Assembly: GCF_900456975.1 (NCBI RefSeq)
Contig: NZ_UGYM01000002.1
Coordinates: 5,146,001 to 5,210,000, forward strand
Length of the DNA stretch: 64,000 nt
Reading direction: 5' to 3'
Source of the DNA: Shewanella baltica
GTDB taxonomy: Bacteria > Pseudomonadota > Gammaproteobacteria > Enterobacterales > Shewanellaceae
The notes under the pieces are model-generated. The model was not told the origin of the DNA. It ran no database searches and was given only the letters and a program-made list of their open reading frames with translations. Below, one piece after another: positions 9,976 to 19,813 of the stretch. A program made the translations under genes and the position numbers. Position 1 is the stretch's first letter, and the number at the start of each line of letters is the position of its first letter.

Positions 9976-12027
9976 ATGAAATCTTCTGCCGCGATAAAAG
10001 TCCCGTTAATTTCTTCAGGCTTAATCAAGTCTGTTATAGGGATCGCACTGGTATTTGGAATTTTGCCATCGAGTTTTGCGGCAAATCGATTAATGGATGT
10101 TAAATACCATGCTTTGGTTGATCATCAATTGGAGCTCGAGCTGGTCTTTGAAGAGGCGGTCGCTCCGCCTTCAATAGATTCAAATGCCTCGCCCGCAGAG
10201 CTAGTGCTGACCTTCGATAACACTATCTCAGGTTTATCTAAGGATCGTTTACCTATTAATCAGGTTGGGGTGACAGACATCACCACTGAGCAGCAAGATA
10301 CTCGTCTTAAAGTCATCTTAGGTATGTCCAAAGTGAAACCTTACCAAGGTTCTGTCATGGGCAATTCATATCGATTAACAATCAACGATGAAGTGGCGGG
10401 TACTCAAGCCCAAGCTGAAAACCCTTTCGTTAATAGCATTAAAAATATCGATTTTCGTCGTAATGATAATGGTGGCGGTGAGCTATTAGTCTATCTAAAT
10501 AATCGCTCGGTTGCGGCTAATGTCGAGCAAGTGGGCGCTAAGCTCGAAGTGAAGTTATATAACACAGATATTAATAACGATCTTCTGTATGTTATGGATG
10601 TGAAAGATTTCTCCACGCCAGTAAAAAGCTTCGAGACATTTAAAGAAGATTTAACGGCGCGTATTGTCGTCGATATTACGGGTGAGTATGAATTCACTTA
10701 CAAGCAAGAAGATAACCTCTTTAGACTCTCAATGAATAAAGTCGAGAGGGCCGCCGCCAAGAAAGATGTTAAAAAATACAATGGCCGGACTTTGTCGCTT
10801 AACTTCCAAAATATCCCAGTGCGCACTGTGTTGCAGATCATCGCCGACTATAATAACTTTAACTTAGTCACCAGCGATACTGTGGAAGGCAATATCACCT
10901 TAAGATTGGACGATGTGCCTTGGGATCAAGCTTTAGAATTAATTCTGCAAACCAAAGGATTAGATAAGCGTATCGAAGGTAACATCTTAATGGTGGCGCC
11001 GAGCGAAGAACTGGCAATTCGTGAAAGCCAGAACCTCAAAAACAAACAAGAGGTTAAAGAGTTAGCACCGCTCTATTCTGAGTACTTGCAAATTAACTAC
11101 GCTAAAGCGGTCGATATTGCTGAGTTATTGAAAAGCGCGGATTCAAGCTTACTTTCACCACGCGGTTCAGTCGCGGTCGATGAACGTACTAACACAGTGT
11201 TAGTGAAAGATACGGCTGAAACGATTGAGAACATTCACCGTTTAGTCGAAGTGCTCGATATCCCCATCCGCCAAGTGTTGATCGAGTCACGTATGGTGAC
11301 AGTGAAAGACGATGTCTCCGAAGACCTAGGTATTCGTTGGGGCGTCACAGATCAGCAGGGTAGTAAGGGAACCTCAGGCACATTAGAAGGTGCACAGAGT
11401 ATTGCCAATGGGATTATTCCTACTCCCGATCAGCGTTTGAACGTTAACTTACCCGCGGCAGCCACTAATCCAGCGAGTATTGCCTTCCATGTCGCTAAAT
11501 TGGCGGACGGCACCATTCTTGATTTGGAATTAAGCGCATTAGAGCAAGAAAACAAAGGTGAAATCATCGCGAGCCCTCGCATCACCACCTCTAACCAAAA
11601 GGCGGCTTATATTGAACAAGGTGTCGAGATCCCTTATGTGCAGTCTACTTCGAGTGGTGCAACGTCAGTCACGTTTAAGAAGGCGGTGTTGTCTCTACGG
11701 GTTACACCCCAAATTACGCCTGATAACCGAGTCATTTTAGATTTAGAAATCACTCAAGATTCTCAGGGCAAAACCGTTGATACTCCAACGGGTCCCGCAG
11801 TTGCCATCGATACTCAACGCATCGGCACCCAAGTGCTCGTTAATAACGGCGAAACCATAGTGCTTGGTGGTATTTATCAGCAAAATCTGATCAGCCGTGT
11901 GAGTAAAGTACCAATTCTAGGTGACATTCCTCTGGTAGGTTTCCTGTTTAGGAACACAACAGACAAAAATGAGCGTCAAGAGCTACTTATTTTCGTCACC
12001 CCAAAAATAGTCGGTGAGAAGATCTAA
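9976..12027 (+). CDS. pilQ: Type IV pilus secretin PilQ
   Basis: Forms the outer-membrane gate through which the pilus passes. Sec signal peptide at 1-35 (cleavage after FA), AMIN peptidoglycan-binding domains at about 40-230, a secretin/TonB short N domain at about 275-345 (LNFQNIPVRTVLQIIADYNNFN), an N1 domain, and the secretin core to the C-terminus (VPILGDIPLVGFLFR and LLIFVTPKIV). Length 683 fits the family. Terminal gene of the operon; a hairpin terminator follows. Confidence 0.96.
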   Translation: MKSSAAIKVPLISSGLIKSVIGIALVFGILPSSFAANRLMDVKYHALVDHQLELELVFEEAVAPPSIDSNASPAELVLTFDNTISGLSKDRLPINQVGVTDITTEQQDTRLKVILGMSKVKPYQGSVMGNSYRLTINDEVAGTQAQAENPFVNSIKNIDFRRNDNGGGELLVYLNNRSVAANVEQVGAKLEVKLYNTDINNDLLYVMDVKDFSTPVKSFETFKEDLTARIVVDITGEYEFTYKQEDNLFRLSMNKVERAAAKKDVKKYNGRTLSLNFQNIPVRTVLQIIADYNNFNLVTSDTVEGNITLRLDDVPWDQALELILQTKGLDKRIEGNILMVAPSEELAIRESQNLKNKQEVKELAPLYSEYLQINYAKAVDIAELLKSADSSLLSPRGSVAVDERTNTVLVKDTAETIENIHRLVEVLDIPIRQVLIESRMVTVKDDVSEDLGIRWGVTDQQGSKGTSGTLEGAQSIANGIIPTPDQRLNVNLPAAATNPASIAFHVAKLADGTILDLELSALEQENKGEIIASPRITTSNQKAAYIEQGVEIPYVQSTSSGATSVTFKKAVLSLRVTPQITPDNRVILDLEITQDSQGKTVDTPTGPAVAIDTQRIGTQVLVNNGETIVLGGIYQQNLISRVSKVPILGDIPLVGFLFRNTTDKNERQELLIFVTPKIVGEKI

Positions 12028-12047
12028 GCACTTGCTATGTATCGACT

Positions 12048-12075
12048 AAAGCCAGCAGTGATTGCTGGCTTTATT
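12048..12075 (+). terminator. Terminator after pilQ
   Basis: Ten-bp perfect stem AAAGCCAGCA / TGCTGGCTTT with a 5-base loop, then a short T-rich stretch. It ends the pilMNOPQ transcript; aroK starts 170 bases further on. Confidence 0.85.
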
Positions 12076-12243
12076 ATTACTGTTATACAATTCTTTGCAT
12101 AAATAGCGCACATGGCTTGCCATAGTAGACCCTAAGCTGAGATAATCCTCGGTCAAGTCTCATAAGAGCAAGGTAACATATAGGTCGGCTTGATTTTGAG
12201 TCGATATAGGCATACTTTTCAATAAGATTCAGACGTACAAGAA

Positions 12244-12759
12244 ATGGCTGAAAAACGTAATATTTTTCTGGTAGGCCCTATGGGCGCAGGTAAAAGCACA
12301 ATTGGTCGCCATCTGGCGCAAATGCTGCATTTAGAATTCCACGATTCAGATCAAGAGATTGAGCAACGCACAGGCGCTGATATTGCTTGGGTGTTTGACG
12401 TCGAAGGTGAAGAAGGCTTCCGTCGTCGTGAAGCTCAGGTTATTGCTGATTTGTCTGAAAAACAAGGTATCGTCCTTGCCACCGGTGGTGGTTCAGTACA
12501 AAGCAAAGATATCCGTAATCATCTGTCTGCTCGTGGCATTGTGGTTTATCTGGAAACCACTATCGACAAACAGGTCGCTCGTACTCAAAGAGACAAGCGA
12601 CGCCCATTATTGCAAGTGGATGATCCTCGAGAAGTGTTGGAGAATCTTGCAGAGATCCGTAATCCATTGTACGAAGAAATTGCCGATGTGATTGTCAAAA
12701 CCGATGATCAAAGCGCAAAGATTGTCGCCAATCAGATCATTGAGCAATTAGGTTTTTAG
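12244..12759 (+). CDS. aroK: Shikimate kinase I
   Basis: Phosphorylates shikimate with ATP (chorismate pathway). P-loop GPMGAGKST is at residues 11-19; shikimate-binding residues appear in [12 protein letters not shown] and in the GGGSV segment (about residue 80); the lid RDKRRPLL contains the conserved arginines. Length 171 is normal. aroB follows after 9 bases and the same order occurs in E. coli. The 216-base upstream gap probably holds the operon promoter. Confidence 0.96.
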
Positions 12760-12768
12760 GCAGAATTT

Positions 12769-13845
12769 ATGAAGCAAATTCAGGTTGATTTAGGTGTACG
12801 TAGTTATCCCATTTACATTGGCCAGAATTTGATGAGTGATGGCGAGACCTTGTCTCGCTACCTGCTTAAAAAACGTATTCTTATCGTCACCAATGAAACT
12901 GTCGCGCCTTTGTATCTTAAACAGATACAAGAGACGATGGCTTCGTTTGGTGAGGTAGAGAGTGTTATCCTCCCCGATGGCGAACAATTCAAAGACTTAG
13001 CGCATCTAGATACAATTTTTACTGCATTGCTGCAGCAAAACTATGGTCGAGATTCTGTGCTGGTGGCTTTGGGTGGCGGCGTAATTGGTGATATGACGGG
13101 CTTTGCCGCGGCATGTTATCAACGTGGGATCGATTTTATTCAAATTCCGACAACCCTATTGTCGCAGGTGGATTCTTCCGTCGGCGGTAAAACGGCTGTT
13201 AACCATCCTCTTGGTAAAAACATGATTGGGGCCTTTTATCAGCCACAAATCGTGCTTATCGATACTTTATGTTTACATACGCTTCCAGCGCGCGAGTTTG
13301 CGGCGGGAATGGCGGAAGTCATCAAGTATGGCATCATGTGGGATGCTGATTTTTTTCAATGGCTTGAAGATAATGTAACGGCACTAAAAACCTTAGATGC
13401 CCAAGCATTGGTTTATGCTATCTCCCGTTGCTGTGAGATTAAGGCCGATGTGGTTAGCCAAGACGAAACTGAGCAGGGTGTACGTGCTTTATTGAATCTG
13501 GGTCATACCTTTGGTCATGCGATTGAAGCCGAAATGGGCTACGGTAATTGGTTGCATGGTGAAGCCGTGTCAGCTGGCACAGTCCTTGCTGCTCAAACAG
13601 CTAAGGCACTGGGGCTTATCGATGAGTCAATAGTTTGTCGTATCATACAGTTACTACAAGCTTTTGATCTTCCAGTGAGTGCGCCGGAATCTATGGATTT
13701 CGACAGTTTCATTCAACATATGCGACGCGATAAAAAAGTTTTAGGCGGTCAGATTCGACTGGTGCTCCCAACGGCTATAGGCCGCGCGGATGTGTTTAGT
13801 CAAGTCACAGAATCTACCCTTGAACAGGTTATTCGCTGCGCATAA
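12769..13845 (+). CDS. aroB: 3-dehydroquinate synthase
   Basis: Converts DAHP to 3-dehydroquinate with NAD and a divalent metal. Visible features: the NAD-binding glycine run [16 protein letters not shown], the [19 protein letters not shown] segment, metal-ligand histidines in [10 protein letters not shown] and WLHGEAV. 358 residues, standard. It sits between aroK and damX in the conserved aroKB-damX-dam order. Confidence 0.97.
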   Translation: MKQIQVDLGVRSYPIYIGQNLMSDGETLSRYLLKKRILIVTNETVAPLYLKQIQETMASFGEVESVILPDGEQFKDLAHLDTIFTALLQQNYGRDSVLVALGGGVIGDMTGFAAACYQRGIDFIQIPTTLLSQVDSSVGGKTAVNHPLGKNMIGAFYQPQIVLIDTLCLHTLPAREFAAGMAEVIKYGIMWDADFFQWLEDNVTALKTLDAQALVYAISRCCEIKADVVSQDETEQGVRALLNLGHTFGHAIEAEMGYGNWLHGEAVSAGTVLAAQTAKALGLIDESIVCRIIQLLQAFDLPVSAPESMDFDSFIQHMRRDKKVLGGQIRLVLPTAIGRADVFSQVTESTLEQVIRCA

Positions 13846-13863
13846 AAACTGTGTGGTGGGCGA

Positions 13864-15312
13864 GTGACGTTTCAAGGTTCTGTCTTGCTTCCTTCTCAGG
13901 AAGCCCTCATACAAAGAATGCATCATGTTGCCAGTTATAGCGATCAGCTACTGGTGCTTTCTGGTATCAGCGGTTCAGGAAAAACCACCTTAGTGACCGG
14001 ATTGGCGACCGATTTTGACGAGTCAAATGCGGCATTTGTGATTTGTCCTATGCATGCCGATAACGCGGAAATCCGCCGTAAAATTCTGGTCCAGTTAATT
14101 TCATCCCCGATTTTTGACGACGATATTCCCCTCGCCGATACCCTGTTGCGGCTTGCGAGCACGCAAACTAAACCCTTACATATCATTATCGATGATGCGC
14201 ATTTATTGCCTAAGGCATTATGGGCTGAGTGCATTATTCTCAATCAAATTCAGTGTGCGGGTAAGAATATCGCTGTCACACTCACGGTTCCGCCGGCATT
14301 TTTAGCAGATCTACTTCCACAATTACCGGAGCAGTTACGGCGGCAGATATTGCCTATCAGTATTGAGCCGTTAACTATGCCTGAGCGTGAGGCCTTGTAT
14401 CAAACGTTACTGAGATACAGCGATCAAAATCCTTTTACCCCAAGGGAAATTGTGCGCAGTCAGCTTGAGAAACAAACCGGTACGCCGCAGGAAGTGGTTA
14501 ATCTATTAGATAAAGCCTTGCATAGCGCGCCTGAGAAGACATCTTCCTTGGTGAAATATAAAGCTGTGATGGTGACTGCTGTGAGTATGTTACTCGCCTT
14601 AGGCATTTGGCTTGGCGTTACTCAGCCTTTTTCTGAGGAGCAAGCCTTAGAGGCTGCGACTTATCCTGCGATAGATTCACCCGCCTTTTTGTCCTACGGG
14701 CAAAAAGTCTTAGCGCCGTATTTTGCGCTGCGCGCTGAGCAACTGAAGCTCGCCGCGGAGACTGCGAAAGTTATTGAAATCGAGACGGCAGAAGCCAAAA
14801 CTGAACAAGCCGTCGATCCCTTAAGTGAATTCCACGGTGAAGCGCCACATCCCATGCCTGACGGTGCTGGCTTCGTGAGTGTGGGTGAAGTGAGTAGTAA
14901 GTCTTTTGGTGAGGATAAGCCGCTTGAGGATACAGAACCACAAGCCAAAGCGGCTCAGACTCAGCCTGCAACCATTAAAGCTGCAAAGGTCGATAAGCCG
15001 GTAGCTAAAGCGGGCTTGGATACGCAAAAGCCGCTCAAAGGTTACACAATACAGATTGCCAGTGTTGCTCAGTTGGATACCCTGCGTGCAACATTAAAGA
15101 GTATTGAGCATCTTGAGGGCGTTCGCGTTGCACAACATAAGCAGCGTTGGGTTGTCCTCGTTGGCAACTACAGCAGTAGCAAGTCAGCTTCGAATGCGGC
15201 GGCACAATTGGTTAAAGAGTATCGTCTCGAGCAACCTTGGGTAAGAAAATGGGCGGATTTAAAAGATTATCAACTAGAAGAAAGTCTGCCAAATCGTGAA
15301 ATTTCAGAATAA
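13864..15312 (+). CDS. damX: DamX-like cell division protein (AAA ATPase plus SPOR domain)
   Basis: Septal-ring protein that binds denuded glycans. Residues 34-42 (GISGSGKTT) are a Walker A motif and IIIDDAHLL a Walker B, giving a cytoplasmic ExeA-like AAA domain; a membrane helix follows at about 231-251; a long Ala/Glu/Lys-rich periplasmic linker leads to a C-terminal SPOR domain at about 393-475 (GYTIQIASV and WVVLVGNYSS). E. coli DamX has a degenerate N-terminus, while here the ATPase motifs look intact. Start is GTG 13864; no in-frame ATG fits upstream of the ATPase domain. dam follows after 48 bases. Confidence 0.9.
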   Translation: MTFQGSVLLPSQEALIQRMHHVASYSDQLLVLSGISGSGKTTLVTGLATDFDESNAAFVICPMHADNAEIRRKILVQLISSPIFDDDIPLADTLLRLASTQTKPLHIIIDDAHLLPKALWAECIILNQIQCAGKNIAVTLTVPPAFLADLLPQLPEQLRRQILPISIEPLTMPEREALYQTLLRYSDQNPFTPREIVRSQLEKQTGTPQEVVNLLDKALHSAPEKTSSLVKYKAVMVTAVSMLLALGIWLGVTQPFSEEQALEAATYPAIDSPAFLSYGQKVLAPYFALRAEQLKLAAETAKVIEIETAEAKTEQAVDPLSEFHGEAPHPMPDGAGFVSVGEVSSKSFGEDKPLEDTEPQAKAAQTQPATIKAAKVDKPVAKAGLDTQKPLKGYTIQIASVAQLDTLRATLKSIEHLEGVRVAQHKQRWVVLVGNYSSSKSASNAAAQLVKEYRLEQPWVRKWADLKDYQLEESLPNREISE

Positions 15313-15360
15313 ACAGAGTACAATCATGGCCTTTATTTTTGTCGGCATTCATCAAGTTAA

Positions 15361-16200
15361 ATGATAAAAAAACACAGAGCCTTCCTTAAGTGGGCTGGCG
15401 GTAAATTTAAATTGGTGGATGATTTGGCCAGTTATTTACCCGCAGGAGACCGTTTGGTCGAGCCATTCGTGGGTGCAGGATCCGTTTTCTTAAATACGGA
15501 TTATCCTAGCTACCTGCTCTGTGATATTAATCAGGACTTGATTGAGTTATACCAGATTGTGAAGCATCAACCAGAAGCTTACATTGCCGCGGCTAAGGCA
15601 ATGTTTGTTGATGAGATGAATCAAAAAGACGCTTACTATCAGGTGCGGACCGACTTTAATAAATGTCGCGACCCTTTCCAACGTTCCGTCTATTTCCTCT
15701 ATCTAAACCGTCATGGTTTTAATGGCTTATGCCGTTATAACCGTAAAGGCGGCTTCAATGTACCCTTTGGTTCCTATAAAAAGCCGTATTTCCCCGAAAA
15801 GGAAATCTGGGCCTTTTCTGAAAAAGCGCAACGTGCCGAGTTTAAATGCATAGGTTACGAAAAAGCCTTTGAGCAGACACGTAGCGGCGATGTGGTTTAC
15901 TGCGATCCACCTTATGCGCCATTATCTACCACATCCAGTTTTACTACGTATGTTGGTGCAGGCTTTAGTCTAGACGACCAAGCGCTGCTGGCCCGTCATT
16001 CGCGCCATACAGCACTAGAGCGTGGTATTCCTGTGTTGATCAGTAATCACGATATTCCATTGACTCGCGAGTTATACCGCGGCGCTCACTTAGCGAAAAT
16101 CCAAGTGCAACGTAACATTAGCCAAAATGGTAGTGGTCGTAACAAAGTGGATGAGTTGATGGCGTTATATGATGAAAATTACGATCCAAAGGATGACTAG
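15361..16200 (+). CDS. dam: DNA adenine methyltransferase Dam
   Basis: Methylates adenine in GATC, with roles in mismatch repair and replication timing. The class alpha order is seen: target/SAM region KWAGGKFKL at the N-terminus, SAM-binding VEPFVGAGSVF at about 33-43, a central target-recognition domain, and catalytic DPPY at 182-185. Length 279 is typical of Dam of E. coli type. In the same direction as damX. DiaA, another replication-timing factor, is encoded at 22.3 kb. Confidence 0.96.
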   Translation: MIKKHRAFLKWAGGKFKLVDDLASYLPAGDRLVEPFVGAGSVFLNTDYPSYLLCDINQDLIELYQIVKHQPEAYIAAAKAMFVDEMNQKDAYYQVRTDFNKCRDPFQRSVYFLYLNRHGFNGLCRYNRKGGFNVPFGSYKKPYFPEKEIWAFSEKAQRAEFKCIGYEKAFEQTRSGDVVYCDPPYAPLSTTSSFTTYVGAGFSLDDQALLARHSRHTALERGIPVLISNHDIPLTRELYRGAHLAKIQVQRNISQNGSGRNKVDELMALYDENYDPKDD

Positions 16201-16218
16201 GTTCGACATAGCCTACGT

Positions 16219-16404
16219 TCAGCTAAGCACTTGTCCTACGAGAAACATCAGGCTTGCCACTAAGATGACTGCCAACACGATTCCCATTGCGATATAAGGT
16301 AATGGTGAGCTAGTTTGGAAATCTTTTTTTCGATTGTCGTCAGTTTGTACCCCGAAAAAAGCGGCAACTGTACTGTGGAATACTTGCCAGATACGGCTAA
16401 GCAT
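16219..16404 (-). CDS. DUF2970 small membrane protein
   Basis: Sixty-one residues: an N-terminal segment RIWQVFHSTVAAFFGVQTDDNRKKDF, containing the family's WQV..S..AAFFGVQ core, then one membrane helix at about residues 36-59. It matches the DUF2970 family of unknown function. The start codon overlaps the stop of the gene before it by one base, so the two are co-translated. They are the only minus-strand genes in the aroK-trpS block. Confidence 0.85.
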   Translation of the reverse strand: MLSRIWQVFHSTVAAFFGVQTDDNRKKDFQTSSPLPYIAMGIVLAVILVASLMFLVGQVLS

Positions 16405-16769
16405 TAATAGGCGAGATGCGACGTAGTGGGTTTGAGATCATCCATAGGCTTATCTTGATGACCGTGTAATAGCTCAAGCAGATCGACAAAGTGGAACTGA
16501 CTCGAACGGTTTTTACCTGTGAGCCACGTTTTCCAGCTTAGGGTTTGTGCTTGATCGGCGCAGCGATTATTAGGATGACTACTAGGTAAAGCACTATTGT
16601 AACGGGTATCACTGCTACAAGCGCAAGAAGCTGTTTCGGTATTTTCCGTAAGTTTTTCAACGCCAAAAGCTAACGTGGCCACGACAACTGCAGTGAATGC
16701 CAACATCATAGATGACTTAAATGTCACCGACCTAACATAGTGTGAAAACAAACTAAACCGCCCCTTCAT
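16404..16769 (-). CDS. Hypothetical membrane-anchored protein
   Basis: No family recognised. From ATG at 16769 (121 residues) there is a basic N-terminus, a membrane helix at about residues 21-38 (MMLAFTAVVVATLAFGVEKL) and a polar domain with CACSS and a later Cys, and His-rich C-terminal third (FHFVDLLELLHGHQDKP). An upstream in-frame ATG at 16796 has no ribosome site, while 16769 has AAAGGAAG about 6 bases upstream, so I prefer the shorter form. Cys/His content could reflect metal or redox binding, but that is only inference. Coupled to the DUF2970 gene. Confidence 0.7.
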   Translation of the reverse strand: MKGRFSLFSHYVRSVTFKSSMMLAFTAVVVATLAFGVEKLTENTETASCACSSDTRYNSALPSSHPNNRCADQAQTLSWKTWLTGKNRSSQFHFVDLLELLHGHQDKPMDDLKPTTSHLAY

Positions 16770-16888
16770 AACGCTTCCTTTGAAATGAACCAGCATTGCG
16801 CCTCGAGTATAACAAACTCGCCTAGTTTATGAACAAAAATTTATCAATAGCCACCAAAATGCGCGTAAATGTTAGCAAATTTCATATT

Positions 16889-17167
16889 ATACCAATCACA
16901 TTAAATATCTAATCAGTTCAGAGCCTCACAGGCATCTCAATCCAAGGCGCATTGACGCAGAAATGGTTATTCCCTTTTAAGTCAATGCAACACGGGAGTG
17001 GGATGCCTGTGAGGCTCCCGAAGGGCGGCTGATGTTAACGGCATGGCAATGCGCTTTATACTTCGTTCAAGGCTTTAGACAGAGCACCACTATGCCTTCA
17101 AGCCTTCGCCTTGTCTAAATCGCGTTGAACTCCCGCTGAATGAACAGATATTTAATACGATTGGTAT
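16889..17167. repeat. Structured interspersed repeat (MITE-like), copy 1
   Basis: A 279-bp non-coding element bounded by terminal inverted repeats: ATACCAATCACATTAAATA at the left end (22-bp repeat, 16889-16910) matches the reverse complement of 17146-17167 at 20 of 22 positions. Inside is a perfect 16-bp inverted repeat (16921-16936 with 17002-17017) enclosing an 8-bp stem (16949-16956 with 16981-16988). A 64-base core (16938-17001) aligns without gaps to 62495-62558 at 45 of 64 positions. No transposase is encoded, so any movement would need one in trans. Confidence 0.85.
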
Positions 17168-17325
17168 TATCTAGACCCCAATTGACTACGATAGTTGCAG
17201 AATGTGTTGCTTTGCTGACAGCTGCATCGCGTATCAATTGCCAGAAATGTGGCTTTAGCTATAGAGGCTTAGCTTGGCTCAGGGTAAAATAAGGCACTTT
17301 TTATCCAAATAGCAGCGAGTGTTTT

Positions 17326-18000
17326 ATGCGTCCATTCTTGATTGCTCCATCGATTTTATCTGCCGATTTTGCCCGTTTGGGCGATGATGTAAAAGCCGTG
17401 TTAGATGCGGGGACCGACGTAGTGCATTTTGATGTGATGGATAATCACTATGTTCCTAACTTAACGATTGGCCCTATGGTGTGCCAAGCGCTGCGTAACT
17501 ACGGTATTACCGCCGATATTGATGTGCATCTAATGGTCAAGCCGGTTGATCGCATCGTGCCTGATTTTGCTAAGGCGGGCGCGTCTATTATTACTTTCCA
17601 TCCAGAAGCTTCAGAACACGTCGATCGCACACTTCAGTTGATCAAAGAGTGTGGCTGTAAAGCGGGTCTCGTGTTTAACCCTGCTACACCACTGCATTAT
17701 CTCGACCATGTGATGGATAAGCTGGATGTGATTCTATTGATGTCGGTGAACCCTGGTTTTGGCGGTCAATCTTTTATCCCATCTACGTTAGATAAGCTGC
17801 GCCAAGTGCGTGCGCGTATCGATGCCAGTGGTTTTGATATTCGCTTAGAAGTGGATGGCGGCGTTAAGGTCGACAATATTGCCGAAATCGCCGCCGCCGG
17901 TGCTGACATGTTTGTTGCGGGTTCTGCCATTTTCGGCAAGCCAGATTACAAAACCGTTGTTGATGAGATGCGTGCCGAACTTGCTAAAGTTGGGGCATAG
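17326..18000 (+). CDS. rpe: Ribulose-phosphate 3-epimerase
   Basis: Interconverts ribulose-5-phosphate and xylulose-5-phosphate in the pentose phosphate pathway. TIM-barrel enzyme of 224 residues: [14 protein letters not shown] at the N-terminus, metal ligands in [14 protein letters not shown] and [16 protein letters not shown] and LEVDGGV motifs all present. gph starts 2 bases after the stop, so they are coupled. It is separated from dam by two opposite-strand genes and repeat copy 1, so it needs its own promoter in 17168-17325. Confidence 0.97.
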   Translation: MRPFLIAPSILSADFARLGDDVKAVLDAGTDVVHFDVMDNHYVPNLTIGPMVCQALRNYGITADIDVHLMVKPVDRIVPDFAKAGASIITFHPEASEHVDRTLQLIKECGCKAGLVFNPATPLHYLDHVMDKLDVILLMSVNPGFGGQSFIPSTLDKLRQVRARIDASGFDIRLEVDGGVKVDNIAEIAAAGADMFVAGSAIFGKPDYKTVVDEMRAELAKVGA

Positions 18001-18002
18001 GT

Positions 18003-18680
18003 ATGTGGGATAAGATTAAAGCGATAGCGTTTGATCTTGATGGCACGCTGATCGACAGTGTGCCTGACCTAACCGTTGCCACGCAGGAAGCCTTAGCCGA
18101 GTTAGGTTTGAAGAGCTGCTCAGAGGCGCAAGTGCGTACTTGGGTCGGTAACGGCGCCGAGATGTTAATGCGCCGCGCCATGACCCATGCCTTGGGATTA
18201 GATGTTGAGCAAACCGTGCTTGATGCGGCCATGCCGATTTTTATGCATCACTATCAAGAGAATCTTGAAAAGCACAGTGCGCTGTATAGCGACGTGCATC
18301 AAGTACTGCAAACCTTGTTCGATGCAGGTTTTAAGCTCGCCGTTGTCACTAATAAACCCTATCGTTTTACCTTGCCATTACTCAATGCCTTTGGGATTAA
18401 TGACTTTTTCAGCTTAGTGTTAGGTGGCGACACTCTCGCTAAGATGAAGCCCGATCCTTTGCCGCTGCAGCACTTATTACATGAGTGGCAATTGGATAAA
18501 GAGGCGTTATTGATGGTCGGCGACTCTAAAAACGACATTTTAGCGGCGAAAGCGGCTGGGATAGCGTCAATCGGCTTGACCTACGGCTACAACTACGGTG
18601 AAGATATTGGGCTCAGTGGCCCAGATGCCGTATGTGAGCAATTTAGTGAGATTTTGAACTGGGTAAAACCTACCAAGTAA
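18003..18680 (+). CDS. gph: Phosphoglycolate phosphatase
   Basis: HAD hydrolase that removes phosphate from 2-phosphoglycolate formed during DNA repair. Motif I FDLDGTLIDS at residues 10-19 has both nucleophile and acid/base aspartates; motif II VVTNKP, motif III lysine in KMKPDP, and motif IV VGDSKNDILAA are intact. 225 residues with a helical cap after motif I. Same order rpe-gph-trpS as in E. coli. Confidence 0.94.
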   Translation: MWDKIKAIAFDLDGTLIDSVPDLTVATQEALAELGLKSCSEAQVRTWVGNGAEMLMRRAMTHALGLDVEQTVLDAAMPIFMHHYQENLEKHSALYSDVHQVLQTLFDAGFKLAVVTNKPYRFTLPLLNAFGINDFFSLVLGGDTLAKMKPDPLPLQHLLHEWQLDKEALLMVGDSKNDILAAKAAGIASIGLTYGYNYGEDIGLSGPDAVCEQFSEILNWVKPTK

Positions 18681-18751
18681 TGCGTGTTTACCCGTTTTTT
18701 AGTCGATTTTTTATAGTCTTTTTTATATATAGATAGTGGAGCAATGACGTA

Positions 18752-19750
18752 ATGACCAAACCCATAGTACTCAGCGGTGCACAGCCGTCCGGCGAATTAA
18801 CCATAGGTAACTACATGGGTGCATTGCGTCAATGGGTTGCGATGCAAGATAGCCACGACTGCCTCTATTGTGTGGTCGACTTGCATGCCATTACCGTGCG
18901 TCAAGATCCTAAAGCGTTGCGCGAAGCCTGCTTAGACACCTTAGCCCTGTATTTGGCCTGTGGCGTCGATCCTAAAAAGAGCACAGTGTTTATCCAGTCA
19001 CAGGTACCACAACATACGCAATTAGGTTGGGCACTAAACTGCTACACCCAAATGGGCGAGTTGAGCCGCATGACGCAGTTTAAAGATAAGTCACAAAAGC
19101 ATGCTAACAACATCAATGTAGGTCTGTTTGGTTACCCTGTGCTGATGGCGGCGGATATTCTGATTTATCAAGCGAACGAAATCCCAGTTGGTCAAGATCA
19201 GAAGCAACACCTTGAGTTAACGCGTGATATCGCGACTCGCTTCAACAATGCCTACGGTGATACTTTCACCATTCCTGAGCCATTTATTCCTGAACATGGC
19301 GCGAAAGTGATGTCGTTGCAGGAGCCGCTGAAGAAGATGTCTAAGTCAGACGAGAACCGTAACAACGTCATCGGCCTGCTAGAAGATCCAAAAGCCGTGC
19401 TGAAGAAGCTGAAAAAAGCTATGACAGACAGTGATGAGCCGCCAGTCGTGCGTTTCGATATGGAGAATAAGCCAGGCGTTTCTAACCTGCTGAGTCTCAT
19501 GTCGGGTGTGACGGGGCAAAGTATTGCAAGCCTAGAAGCCGAGTTTGAAGGCAAGATGTATGGCCATTTGAAAGGTGCAGCAGGCGAAGCGGTTGTGAGC
19601 ATGTTAGAGCCGCTGCAAGAGCGTTACCGCGCGATTCGTGCCGACCGTGCTTACTTAGACCAAGTGATGAAAGCTGGCGCTGAAAGTGCGCAGGCGCGCG
19701 CCGAAGTGACATTGAAGAAAGTGTACGAGAAGATTGGTTTGTTAGTGTAA
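18752..19750 (+). CDS. trpS: Tryptophanyl-tRNA synthetase
   Basis: Class I aminoacyl-tRNA synthetase charging tRNA-Trp. The HIGH-type signature is TIGN within [18 protein letters not shown], at residues 14-17, and KMSKS is at 195-199. Length 332 is normal for the short bacterial enzyme. ATG 18752 follows a GGAG site ('agtggagcaatgacgta' region). A terminator follows the stop. Confidence 0.97.
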   Translation: MTKPIVLSGAQPSGELTIGNYMGALRQWVAMQDSHDCLYCVVDLHAITVRQDPKALREACLDTLALYLACGVDPKKSTVFIQSQVPQHTQLGWALNCYTQMGELSRMTQFKDKSQKHANNINVGLFGYPVLMAADILIYQANEIPVGQDQKQHLELTRDIATRFNNAYGDTFTIPEPFIPEHGAKVMSLQEPLKKMSKSDENRNNVIGLLEDPKAVLKKLKKAMTDSDEPPVVRFDMENKPGVSNLLSLMSGVTGQSIASLEAEFEGKMYGHLKGAAGEAVVSMLEPLQERYRAIRADRAYLDQVMKAGAESAQARAEVTLKKVYEKIGLLV

Positions 19751-19770
19751 TCAATCGATATCGATAAATT

Positions 19771-19797
19771 AAGCCGACGTCAGCGTCGGCTTTTTTG
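19771..19797. terminator. Terminator after trpS
   Basis: Eight-bp stem AGCCGACG / CGTCGGCT (19772-19791) with 4-base loop and a T6 run. It lies between convergent trpS and the LysR gene. Confidence 0.92.
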
Positions 19798-19813
19798 TGT
19801 CTGTATGTTCACC

